A stretch of DNA of 64,000 nucleotides from Pseudaquidulcibacter saccharophilus (GCF_019455445.1 NZ_JAHWUS010000005.1:1-64000); one strand, 5' to 3'; positions 46,196 to 53,591 are shown, numbered from the stretch's first letter. Program-made: numbers and translations. The notes: a model not told the origin generated them from the sequence alone.

Positions 46196-47746
46196 TTAAT
46201 CTAATGCGACATGAATTGCATGTTCTGCCTCTGCGATGGCTTTTGCGCGCGCCTCAATATCTGCGCCAACTGGTGGCCCTTGGAAGCGTTTACGTTCAAT
46301 ACCAAACCAAACAGCAATTGTTACGGCAATGATTACCGCCATGAACAATAAAGCCTTGTCATTTGGTGGTTGTACGCCAATGAAGAAAATAACCGCCGCA
46401 ATCGCAATACAAAACATTGCAACAATCGGGAATTTTGCACCAATGTTCCATGGCCCAAAGGTTTTCCAGCTTTTGTTAAATGCCAACATACCAGCCGCAA
46501 TAGGCATGCAATAAGACAAATAAAGCGTGATTGATGTTACCGCAACCGCAACCGAATATGCATCCGCCCACGCCACGAATATAACCGCAAGGCCAGCACC
46601 AACCCAGGTTGCCGCAACCGGCGTGCGCCATTTTGGGCTAACTTTTGATAATATTTCAGAGAATGGCAAACCTTTGTCACGCGCAAATGCAAATATCATG
46701 CGTGAAATAGAGGTGACGGTTGCCAAGCCGCAAATGTATTGCGCAACAAAAATCAAACCATAAATAAAGAATTTCAAGCCCGCTGGAACTTGTGCATCCA
46801 TAACGTAAAAGAAGACATTCCAACCTTGCTTTGCGGCCTCATCCATATTTGGAATGGCAACAACAAACGAACAAGAGAATATGAATGCAAACAAGCTTGC
46901 CCAAAATACAGAATGAACAATCCCGCGTGGAACGCGTCTTGCGGCATCCACTGTTTCTTCTGACGTATGTGCCGATGCGTCATAGCCAGTTAAGGTGTAA
47001 ATCGGCAACAAAAGTCCAAGACCAAATACCATCAAAATGCTTTTGCTTTCAGGCCAAACATCGCCACCCACAGCACCAGAATAGTTTTTAAAAGTCCAAA
47101 GGCGTGAAAAATCACGAACTTCACCAGGATCATTTCCGGCAAACCAAAACAACGTTCCCGCCAATAATACTGCGCCACCCAAAATTAAATATCCCGATAA
47201 ATCAGTTAATTTGGTGGTTAGTTTAATACCAAGGTGATTGATAAGGGCGTGGGTTGCCGTCATTATTGCCACGAACCAAAACTGTGGTGTTTCAAAAAAT
47301 AATGCACCATCTTTGGGAGTAGGAATGTGAAGCATCGCACCAAAGGCACCATTAAAGAAGCCAAATGTGCCGACGTTTATCGCAGCAAGAACCGTAATTA
47401 GACCGATAAGATTGAACCATGCGGTTGCCCAACCCCAACCACGTCCACCAAGAATTGATGACCAGTGATAAAGGCCGCCTGCCGTAGGAAATGCGGACGC
47501 GATTTGTGCCATGCCCATAGAAAATAATAATGCGCACGCGCCGCCAACGATCCAACCAATTGATAATGCCGCACCACCGACACCGGATGTCCCTTGTGCC
47601 AATGAGTTGATACCACCTGATAAAATACAAATAATTGAAAATGAAATGGCAAAGTTTGAAAATTGCCCCATTGTTCTTGCAAGTTCTTGTGCATACCCCA
47701 TTGAATGCAGGGTTTTCACATCATCATTTATTTCTGCCTCAGCCAT
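46196..47746 (-). CDS. APC-superfamily permease, probable ethanolamine importer
   Basis: 516 residues, about twelve membrane segments. The opening LHSMGYAQELARTMGQFSNFAISFSIICILSGG is typical of the GABA/ethanolamine/choline-type APC transporters. Being convergent with eutBC and the only transporter nearby, it most plausibly imports ethanolamine; GABA or another amine is a fair alternative. It has its own promoter, so it is not in the eutBC transcript. Confidence 0.8.
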   Translation of the reverse strand: MAEAEINDDVKTLHSMGYAQELARTMGQFSNFAISFSIICILSGGINSLAQGTSGVGGAALSIGWIVGGACALLFSMGMAQIASAFPTAGGLYHWSSILGGRGWGWATAWFNLIGLITVLAAINVGTFGFFNGAFGAMLHIPTPKDGALFFETPQFWFVAIMTATHALINHLGIKLTTKLTDLSGYLILGGAVLLAGTLFWFAGNDPGEVRDFSRLWTFKNYSGAVGGDVWPESKSILMVFGLGLLLPIYTLTGYDASAHTSEETVDAARRVPRGIVHSVFWASLFAFIFSCSFVVAIPNMDEAAKQGWNVFFYVMDAQVPAGLKFFIYGLIFVAQYICGLATVTSISRMIFAFARDKGLPFSEILSKVSPKWRTPVAATWVGAGLAVIFVAWADAYSVAVAVTSITLYLSYCMPIAAGMLAFNKSWKTFGPWNIGAKFPIVAMFCIAIAAVIFFIGVQPPNDKALLFMAVIIAVTIAVWFGIERKRFQGPPVGADIEARAKAIAEAEHAIHVALD

Positions 47747-48194
47747 AATGCCCCCGATTGGTTTAAATTGGGCATGGGTAAAAAATTTTCACCACCCAAT
47801 TCTTTGAGGCTATATTCAATGCTATGGCGGTCAAATAAAATTTAAATGTTATAACGAAAAATTCGCTTTCAAATAAAAATTAACCAATTCAACAAGTAGT
47901 ATGATTAAATTGTTTGCAAAAATATATGACAAATATGTTACAAAGCTTGAGACTGAGGATGAAATATGGGGGCTATTGCGGGTAAACTTTGAACCAATCC
48001 CTTGTAAGCAATGCAAACAATAAAGAAAAATTGCAAAAATGCTCCGTCGAAACGCAAAGGCAAATTGCATGGCATTCGTCCGCCTACGCCTTTGGCTTTG
48101 GCGCGACAGCCTTCAATTTATATATTAATCGTGTAGGGTAATATTTAGTTTGTGCCTTTGTGGCTTGCCGAGCCGTAGCCCGTAGGGCGAAGGC
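47747..48194. other. intergenic region between permease and integrated element
   Basis: 448 bases without a credible gene. The first part should carry the permease promoter. From about 48066 to 48194 the base composition changes to a GC-rich stretch holding CGCCTACGCCTTTGGC and later GTAGCCCGTAGGGCGAAGG, with CAGCCTTC and GAAGGCTG as inverted ends. It resembles a dispersed intergenic repeat and directly abuts the left att copy. Confidence 0.4.
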
Positions 48195-48246
48195 TGGTGG
48201 GCGCAGCAGGGATTGAACCTGCGACCCCTACAATGTCAATGTAGTG
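48195..48246 (-). repeat. left attachment repeat: 3' fragment of tRNA-Val
   Basis: 52 bases identical to 53444-53495, the 3' two thirds of the tRNA-Val(GAC) gene from CCA back through the anticodon stem. The remaining 5' part (D arm, acceptor 5' strand) is absent and identity stops sharply after GTAGTG, so this is not a working tRNA. It is the copy left by site-specific integration. Confidence 0.92.
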
Positions 48247-48371
48247 GTTAAGTTGTTTTTCCTTATATTTCAAACACTTAACTTGTTTCGCATTGTTTCG
48301 CTAAAGTTACTGTTTTTAATACGTTTTTAGCGGTTTTTGTTTCTTTTTGCTTTACTTTGTTTCTGTTTTGT

Positions 48372-48421
48372 GGTGTCTATTTAGTGTCGGAGATTTTAGC
48401 GTCCGACACCATATAGACACC
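48372..48421. promoter_or_regulatory. inverted pair of 20-base arm-type sites upstream of the integrase gene
   Basis: Two 20-base copies, GGTGTCTATTTAGTGTCGGA at 48372-48391 and its near-reverse complement at 48402-48421 (two mismatches), separated by 10 bases and ending 13 bases before the integrase ATG. A third copy is at 53358-53377 near the other end. They fit integrase arm-binding sites, and as an inverted pair over the integrase leader they could also autoregulate it. Confidence 0.65.
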
Positions 48422-48434
48422 TAATAGGGCAAAA

Positions 48435-49748
48435 ATGATTACTACCACCGCGAAAATCACAAAGAAGAATGTTGACGCTTTGATTTGCCCAAATGGTGAA
48501 AATGAAGCACGGATTTTTGACACCGAACTAAAGGGCTTTTGCGTGCGTGCATATCCCACAGGACGAAAGGTCTATATTGTAAGATACAAATTCGGAAAAA
48601 CCCAAAGAACGTTTACCATAGGCGCGCATGGCACTTTCACACCCGAAACAGCAAGGGAAGCCGCAAAGGAAATATTATCCAAGGCAACCCTAGGCACAGA
48701 CACCGCACTTGAAAAGCACAAAATAAAAACCGCAATCACTATTCAAGATTTGGCAGACCAATATTTCACACAAGGCAGAATTACACAAAAGAACAAACGT
48801 GAAAGCACTTGGATAGGTGATGAAAGACGCATTGCCGTGCATATCTTGCCCCAAATCGGCAGAATGCGAATTGATGATATTACAAAGGTTCTTGCGCACA
48901 AAACAATCAATGCAATCACGGAGGGGAAAACCAAAAGACGCGAAGCAGGGCAAAAACCGCGCGGGCTTTCAATCGTAACGGGGGGCGAAGGCACGGCACG
49001 CAGAACACTTGCAACGGTGAACGCAATGTTTAATTGGGGCAAGGAATATTTGGACGTAAAAGCAAACCCGTTCACTTCAATTAAATTTACTGAAAAACAA
49101 TCCAAGGAACGCTTTTTAAGCCCCACAGAGGCAAATCAGCTTGTCGAGGCAATCAACACGCTTGAGAACCAAAAAATGCTTTCAAGCCCCTTTGCAGACG
49201 CTTTTAGAATCCTTTTGCTAACGGGGGCGCGCAAAAGTGAAATCGCAAACTTGCAATGGCATGAAGTGGACTTTGAAAACCGCATTCTAAGACTACCACC
49301 CGAACGCAGCAAATCGGGAAATAAAACGGGGGAAAGAAACATTGTCCTAATGCCAGCCGCATTAGAGATTTTAAGCAAGCGTTTCGATGACCACCGCGAA
49401 GCAAAATTAAAAGCCCCCGAAACCTCAAACTATGTTTTCAAAAGCACGCGCACAGGACAGGCAATAATCGGGCTAAGGAAGGCATTTAACCGCGTTCTTG
49501 AACAAGCGGGGATCGATGGCTTGCGCATTCACGATTTACGCCACAGTTTCGCAAGTTTCGCCATTGCAGACGGTGCAAGCCTTTTCCTTGTGTCAAAACT
49601 ATTGGGGCATTCAAACACCCGCGTAACAGAACGCTATGCACACCTATCAAACGACCCCTTGCAAAGTGCCGTTGAGAAAATCGGCAAACGATTTGCGGTA
49701 ACAAATGGTAAGGTTGAAGGCGGTGAGAAAGTAGTTAAGCTGACTTGA
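48435..49748 (+). CDS. site-specific tyrosine recombinase (integrase)
   Basis: 437 residues. An N-terminal DUF4102-type arm-binding domain (about 1-90, GFCVRAYPTGRKVYIVRY) is followed by a core-binding region and the catalytic domain with Arg in LLTGARKSEIANLQW, HDLRHSFAS and LLGHSNTRVTERYAHL giving the Arg, His-x-x-Arg, His and Tyr set. P4-type integrases of this kind target tRNA 3' ends, which matches the tRNA-Val repeats. It lies next to the truncated tRNA copy, not the intact one. Intact, so the element may still move. Confidence 0.95.
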   Translation: MITTTAKITKKNVDALICPNGENEARIFDTELKGFCVRAYPTGRKVYIVRYKFGKTQRTFTIGAHGTFTPETAREAAKEILSKATLGTDTALEKHKIKTAITIQDLADQYFTQGRITQKNKRESTWIGDERRIAVHILPQIGRMRIDDITKVLAHKTINAITEGKTKRREAGQKPRGLSIVTGGEGTARRTLATVNAMFNWGKEYLDVKANPFTSIKFTEKQSKERFLSPTEANQLVEAINTLENQKMLSSPFADAFRILLLTGARKSEIANLQWHEVDFENRILRLPPERSKSGNKTGERNIVLMPAALEILSKRFDDHREAKLKAPETSNYVFKSTRTGQAIIGLRKAFNRVLEQAGIDGLRIHDLRHSFASFAIADGASLFLVSKLLGHSNTRVTERYAHLSNDPLQSAVEKIGKRFAVTNGKVEGGEKVVKLT

Positions 49749-49762
49749 GAGAATATTGAATA

Positions 49763-50731
49763 ATGGGGATATTAACAAAAATTGATGAATATGAAGTTGA
49801 ATTGTTTTTCGATGAAGCAGATAAATTGTTCTACGGATTTTTATATTGGGAGGAATATCCCAAAGGCATTTGCTTTTATGGCTCAAACTTTTCAGAATTA
49901 GCTAATTGCTTTTCTAAAGGCGTTGAACTTTATGAAAAGTGGTTAAGAGAAAGTGGGAGAGAGAAGCGGTTTAGGCACTGCGCGCCTTTCGGACTTTCAT
50001 ACAATGTGTTTCTCGAAAGACTGGAAGAACAATCAAGAAACTTTTACGAACAATCGAACAGAATTATACGCGGCTATGGTTTCCCTTTATCTGGTGAACT
50101 TTACCGACTTATGCTGAAAAACCGCAAGCGATATAAATCGCAATCATTCGGTGCGGGCGCTATTGATATTATTTTGAAACGACGCCTTACTCAAATTTGC
50201 TCATTAAGTGAATCTATCCAGAAAATTAAAGACGACAACATAGAATACTTAGCTTATTTATTAAGAGAATTTGTTAATAACTACGAGAGAATTGGTTTTG
50301 GAATTGACCCGCTTTGGCTCGTAAATACAAGTTCTGAACAATTCGATAAGTTCAACGAATTGAATATATCTTATACTGAATTGCTCGAAGATTTTATTTA
50401 CGATTGGACTTTTGACGCTAGTCGAGCTTATCGAAGCCAATCGAATATTTCAGATGCGCGACAAAATTTTATTCCATTGTGGGAGCAATCAATAGGGCTA
50501 GAGTTTCAAAAGTTTTGTAATGAAAACCCTAACCTGAGCAACGAAGAACTTTGCGACGAATTGGAAAGTCGTTTAAACATTTGGAACAACTGCTTCAATC
50601 AAAAACGCAAAACAAAACTACAGTTTCCAAAGACATTTGAAGCTCTTTTATATAACATTAGAAAATGGCGACAAATGGGATTGATACCGATTAAGCCAAA
50701 CGGTAGACCAAAAACATATAAACAAACCTAG
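49763..50731 (+). CDS. HicB-like N-terminal domain fused to an unrecognised helical domain
   Basis: 322 residues. Residues about 8-60 (YEVELFFDEADKLFYGFLYW, then FYGSNFSELANCFSKGVELYEKWL) follow the HicB antitoxin-like fold: strand, acidic turn, strand, G-S-ELxxxF helix, then Y-x-x-W. The remaining 260 residues are charged, helix-rich and not recognised. HicB proteins usually pair with a small HicA toxin; none is seen next to it. It starts 14 bases after the integrase stop, so it may be co-transcribed. Possible roles are regulation or host interaction; function unknown. Confidence 0.55.
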   Translation: MGILTKIDEYEVELFFDEADKLFYGFLYWEEYPKGICFYGSNFSELANCFSKGVELYEKWLRESGREKRFRHCAPFGLSYNVFLERLEEQSRNFYEQSNRIIRGYGFPLSGELYRLMLKNRKRYKSQSFGAGAIDIILKRRLTQICSLSESIQKIKDDNIEYLAYLLREFVNNYERIGFGIDPLWLVNTSSEQFDKFNELNISYTELLEDFIYDWTFDASRAYRSQSNISDARQNFIPLWEQSIGLEFQKFCNENPNLSNEELCDELESRLNIWNNCFNQKRKTKLQFPKTFEALLYNIRKWRQMGLIPIKPNGRPKTYKQT

Positions 50732-50828
50732 TTTACATTTTTTCACGTTTTTTATCGCATTATCTAGTTTTCCAAGGCGCAGTTAAGCACCGAATCGTTC
50801 GGGCTTGTGTCTTTGGAGAACTGCAAAC

Positions 50829-51032
50829 ATGGCAGAAATTGAAAAACTACTTACGGGGCGAGAAGCCGCCGAAATCTTGAAACTAAGCGAGCAAACTTTA
50901 CGCATTCAACGCATAAAAGGCAGTGGGGCAAAATATGTTAAGGTGGGGCGTTTAGTGCGTTACCGTCAATCAGACCTTGAAGCCTATCTTGACGCGCGCA
51001 CTTTTGAAAACACTTCACAAATGGGGGCGTAA
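50829..51032 (+). CDS. AlpA/excisionase-like helix-turn-helix protein
   Basis: 67 residues with a MerR-like HTH_17 domain: LLTGREAAEILKLSEQTLRIQRIKGSG followed by YVKVGRLVRYRQSDLEAYL. Such proteins act as excisionase or integrase activator in integrative elements. ATG 50829 is chosen for the GGAGAA ribosome site; the frame opens 24 bases earlier without one. The stop abuts the next gene. Confidence 0.85.
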   Translation: MAEIEKLLTGREAAEILKLSEQTLRIQRIKGSGAKYVKVGRLVRYRQSDLEAYLDARTFENTSQMGA

Positions 51033-51407
51033 ATGGAACGCAATTTAACGCCCCAGAATGAAAACGCCCCCCGTTGCAGCGAGGGGCAGACTTCAAAAGC
51101 CACCGCCTATAAATCACGTCCTTATGTAATTATCAAGCGAAAAGATGAAAGCCTAAAGACAATTTATGACCGCCCCGCCCAAACCTTAACATTTCTTAAC
51201 AAGGTTGGCGCACGCGGCGCGACCCGCCTTGAATTTACACGCGCAGGGTGGGCGCGCAGCGTCCCTAGTTATATTCATGACCTAAGACGCATGGGGCTTA
51301 ATATAAGCAGCCCCCTAGAGCCTACAAACGATGGGGCGCACGTTTCAAGATACAGACTAGAAGAACCCATTGAAATCATTGAAACCAATATCGGGGGCAT
51401 AAAATGA
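51033..51407 (+). CDS. winged-helix DNA-binding protein of the element
   Basis: 124 residues. The C-terminal half (TLTFLNKVGARGATRLEFTR to RMGLNISSPLE) looks like the HTH_39-type winged helix common in alphaproteobacterial prophages and plasmids. The N-terminal 40 residues are basic and probably disordered. It starts at the stop of the AlpA-like gene and overlaps the PC4-like gene by 4 bases, making a three-gene translationally coupled block. Role is likely regulatory; the target is unknown. Confidence 0.6.
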   Translation: MERNLTPQNENAPRCSEGQTSKATAYKSRPYVIIKRKDESLKTIYDRPAQTLTFLNKVGARGATRLEFTRAGWARSVPSYIHDLRRMGLNISSPLEPTNDGAHVSRYRLEEPIEIIETNIGGIK

Positions 51408-51634
51408 CTGGTTCTATTTTAATCGGCGAAACGTCAAAAAATGCCCGCGAAATATACAGGTTTCAATTAACTGAATATCAGGGGCATAGGCTCTTTGATT
51501 TGCGCATTTATGCCAAGAATAAAAATGGCGAATATGTTGCAACACCAAAGGGCATATCGATCCAAGCGGATAGAATTGAACTGGTTGGCGAATTAATCTT
51601 GCAGGGTAAAAAATTATTACCCCTTGAAAATTGA
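51404..51634 (+). CDS. PC4/p15-like single-strand DNA-binding protein
   Basis: 76 residues. The central stretch YRFQLTEYQGHRLFDLRIYA, then TPKGISIQ, matches the PC4 core pattern (strand, F/Y-x-G, DIR-type strand, P-x-KGIS). PC4-fold proteins bind single-stranded DNA, and phage T5 encodes one for replication. In a 5-kb element with iteron-like repeats this fits a replication or recombination accessory role. Overlaps the preceding gene by 4 bases. Family call made by eye. Confidence 0.6.
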   Translation: MTGSILIGETSKNAREIYRFQLTEYQGHRLFDLRIYAKNKNGEYVATPKGISIQADRIELVGELILQGKKLLPLEN

Positions 51635-51755
51635 TTGATGTTCGGGGGTTTAAAGCCCCCGAATATACCCGTCAAAAACTGTTCATTTCCGTGCATTTTT
51701 TTTGCTAACTTTTCCTAACATTTTAAGGGCGCGTGAAAAACGCGAATGATGACCC

Positions 51756-52196
51756 ATGTCTAAGAAAAAGATATATAAAAACGGACGTAACAAGGACTTT
51801 AAAGGCACTTTTACAATGTTGCGTCACGACATTACAAAGTCAGAAGCATGGCTTGCATTAAGAGCCACCGAAAAAGCAATTCTAATTCAAATTTGGCTTA
51901 GGCTTAACATTGATGAAAGTAACAATGGAAAGATATTGGCAAGCCATAGAGAACTTGCCAAAGAATGCCATATAAGCCGCCCCACAGTCTCAAAAACAAT
52001 AGAAAGACTTGAACAAATCGGATTTATCGAAGTCATAAGCAAAGGCACGTTTAATTGTAAACAACGCCTTGCCTCTGAATTTAGGCTTACATTTTTCAAA
52101 TGCCATGCAACGGGTAAATTACCAACAAACGATTGGCGACTTTATGACCCCAAAAAGGTTTTTGATGATGATTTAAACCAATATCAAGACGAATAA
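51756..52196 (+). CDS. winged-helix protein, possible replication initiator or repressor
   Basis: 146 residues. A MarR/GntR-like winged helix is clear at about 62-100 (LASHRELAKECHISRPTVSKTIERLEQIGFIEV), preceded by a helix-rich segment. Similar small proteins are found near origins of plasmids and satellites. Immediately downstream lie a palindrome and four iteron-like hairpins, which it may bind. The end YDPKKVFDDDLNQYQDE is acidic. I cannot tell initiator from repressor. Confidence 0.6.
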   Translation: MSKKKIYKNGRNKDFKGTFTMLRHDITKSEAWLALRATEKAILIQIWLRLNIDESNNGKILASHRELAKECHISRPTVSKTIERLEQIGFIEVISKGTFNCKQRLASEFRLTFFKCHATGKLPTNDWRLYDPKKVFDDDLNQYQDE

Positions 52197-52228
52197 TAAA
52201 CCTTACCTATATGGTAATATATAATAGT

Positions 52229-52379
52229 GGTATCTATTCTTTACCCGTGACCTTCCATAATTGGCGTTTACGGGTATCTATTTTTTACCCGTGACCCCAT
52301 ATTTTGCCATTTTTAAATTTGCACTGGTTCTATTTTTTACCCGTTGTGGCATTTACGGGTATCTATTCTTTACCCGTGA
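52229..52379 (+). repeat. four iteron-like copies, each able to fold as a hairpin
   Basis: Core GGTATCTATTCTTTACCCGT. Copies start at 52229, 52273, 52326 (shortened, GGTTCTA) and 52358; copies 2 and 4 also have ACG in front, so ACGGGTA pairs with TACCCGT. Start-to-start distances are 44, 53 and 32 bases, close to 4, 5 and 3 helical turns, which would place the copies on one face of the DNA. They follow the winged-helix gene ending at 52196. Confidence 0.6.
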
Positions 52380-52621
52380 AATAAATTTTGCGGTGGAAAT
52401 GTTGTCATTTGTTGTCTTTTTAGGGACTCGCAAAACGCAAGGTTTTTCACTCGCATTTTGTTATAAATTCCATCTTTTTCCATCATACGCGAAACAAGAA
52501 ACCTTTAGCTTGTTTATTGTTCAGGGAATAATAAACCACAGCTTAAAGCGAATAACTTTATTACACACGCGCGCGTATTGTTCGGTTTTTGAGTAACAAC
52601 ATTTAACAACTGGAGGCTATT

Positions 52622-52757
52622 CACGCGCGCATGTTAGGTGACCTTGACGTCACTTGACAACCGTGAGGCGTTATTAAACGCGCACGCGCGCATGTTAGGT
52701 GACCTTATCGTTACTTATCAAGCGTGAGGCGTTATTAAACGCGCACGCGCGCACGTT
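52622..52757 (+). repeat. 61-base tandem repeat, 2.2 copies
   Basis: Unit 1 is 52622-52682, unit 2 is 52683-52743, and a third begins at 52744 and decays after about 14 bases. Units open with CACGCGCGCATGTTAGGTGA and close with GTGAGGCGTTATTAAACGCG. The only differences between units 1 and 2 lie in the middle, where CTTGACGTCACTTGAC in unit 1 is CTTATCGTTACTTATC in unit 2. Confidence 0.85.
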
Positions 52758-52814
52758 AAGGGCTTTTATAATTAAGAAAACTGTTTTCAATGCACGGCAA
52801 AATACAAAATTAAT

Positions 52815-52844
52815 TTGACTCTTTTTTAATAATGTTCTTGTTAT
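52815..52844 (+). promoter_or_regulatory. sigma70-like promoter before the small unknown gene
   Basis: -35 TTGACT (52815-52820) and -10 TGTTAT (52839-52844) with an 18-base spacer, 29 bases upstream of the ATG at 52873, which has a GGGTGAAAC ribosome site. Confidence 0.45.
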
Positions 52845-52872
52845 GTTCTATTGGGGCTGCAATGGGTGAAAC

Positions 52873-53079
52873 ATGAATAATTATGACTATTGTGTGCTAT
52901 GGGGCTTGATAAAATCAATTGAACGCATGGGGGCTTTGGAAACAGCCCGCATTTACCAGAATGAACTTGAGCAACATCAAAGCGGGTTCATGCCCCGTCC
53001 AATATCGCTTTTCCGAATAGAATTATATTCAATCCGTCATGAAATGTTAAACAGCCATGAAACCCGCCTTGCAAGTTGA
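52873..53079 (+). CDS. small hypothetical protein of the element
   Basis: 68 residues, mostly helical, no recognised domain (MNNYDYCVLWGLIKSIERMG at the start). It has a promoter and a GGGTGAAAC ribosome site upstream, and overlaps the next gene by 23 bases. No function can be given. Confidence 0.5.
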   Translation: MNNYDYCVLWGLIKSIERMGALETARIYQNELEQHQSGFMPRPISLFRIELYSIRHEMLNSHETRLAS

Positions 53080-53338
53080 ACATGAGCGGTTTCGATGTAA
53101 TCTGGTTCAAATTTGCGGTGGATTCAAAGAGGCAGTGGAAAATAATTCAGATGTCGCGCTAAAATTTTTCTACCCTAATGAACTTTTTGCGACACAGAAC
53201 ATTGAAATCCTTGTTGGTAAAATTGACAAAAACTCAAGGTTTAAACTTGCTGAATTAGGGTGGATGGTTTTCCCTAATTACATGACATGGCAAATCTACA
53301 ACTTGTTAAACTTAATCCTAAAACAAAGCCCAGATTAG
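53057..53338 (+). CDS. small hypothetical protein of the element
   Basis: 93 residues, overlapping the previous gene by 23 bases in another frame. No family recognised; a mixed charged sequence with two aromatic-rich stretches (LKFFYPNELF and WMVFPNYMTWQIYNLLNLIL). It ends 19 bases before the third arm-type site. Possibly translated by coupling; there is no clear ribosome site of its own. Confidence 0.4.
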   Translation: MKPALQVEHERFRCNLVQICGGFKEAVENNSDVALKFFYPNELFATQNIEILVGKIDKNSRFKLAELGWMVFPNYMTWQIYNLLNLILKQSPD

Positions 53339-53357
53339 GCTCTAATTTTAATCTCAA

Positions 53358-53377
53358 GGTGTCTATTTGGTGTCGGA
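53358..53377. promoter_or_regulatory. third 20-base arm-type site, right end of element
   Basis: GGTGTCTATTTGGTGTCGGA, one mismatch to the copy at 48372-48391 and one to the inverted copy at 48402-48421. Lies 66 bases inside the right att repeat, so arm-type sites are present at both ends of the element, as expected for a tyrosine recombinase complex. Confidence 0.65.
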
Positions 53378-53443
53378 AATTATTTGAAGTTTTTGCAGCT
53401 AAATGCAAACACACCATAATTACTTGTTTTTATTGAGGAAAAA

Positions 53444-53518
53444 TGGTGGGCGCAGCAGGGATTGAACCTGCGACCCCTACAATGTCAATGTAGTGCTCTC
53501 CCGCTGAGCTATGCGCCC
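53444..53518 (-). tRNA. tRNA-Val (anticodon GAC)
   Basis: 75 bases including encoded CCA (TGG at 53444-53446 on the plus strand). Acceptor GGGCGCA pairs with TGCGCCC; the D stem is GCTC/GAGC. The anticodon stem CTACA/TGTAG encloses TTGACAT, giving anticodon GAC; the T stem is GCAGG/CCTGC. All arms are intact, so this is the functional copy reconstituted after integration; its last 52 bases form the right att repeat of the element. Confidence 0.97.
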
Positions 53519-53591
53519 GTTCAGCGTGGAATGCGTTTATTGAATTATATTTGACATTGCAAGCATTCAAAACATAGAATAATGAAATCAA

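Larger units (their letters stand above)
52197..52872. other. non-coding control region of the element, possible origin
   Basis: 676 bases without a credible gene. In order it holds the palindrome TTACCTATATGGTAA (52203-52217), four iteron-like hairpin copies (52229-52379), an AT-rich stretch, a lone ACGCGCGCG motif near 52566, a 61-base tandem repeat (52622-52757) and a promoter for the following small gene. This density of repeats after a winged-helix gene is what an origin of replication, a partition site or a packaging site looks like. Confidence 0.5.
48195..53495. mobile_element. small integrative element inserted in tRNA-Val(GAC)
   Basis: Bounded by the 52-base direct repeats at 48195-48246 and 53444-53495; the unit length is 5249 bases. 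It holds a tyrosine integrase, a HicB-like fusion protein, an AlpA-like factor, two winged-helix proteins, a PC4-like protein, iteron-like hairpins, a 61-base tandem repeat, two small unknown genes and three 20-base arm-type sites. All genes read rightward. No capsid, relaxase, conjugation, toxin or resistance gene was recognised. It could be a phage satellite, a mobilisable element or a reduced integrated plasmid. Confidence 0.88.

Noticed and set aside
48195-48246. A second tRNA-Val gene
   Set aside because: Identity to the tRNA covers only the 3' 52 bases; the D arm and the 5' acceptor strand are missing, so it is an attachment-site remnant.
49763-51032. Toxin-antitoxin pair hicAB
   Set aside because: No small HicA-type double-strand RNA-binding protein is coded next to the HicB-like protein, and the protein is far longer than an antitoxin.
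52622-52757. Short repeat array as a possible CRISPR
   Set aside because: The 61-base units are directly contiguous with only two full copies, no unique spacers and no cas genes; it is a tandem repeat.
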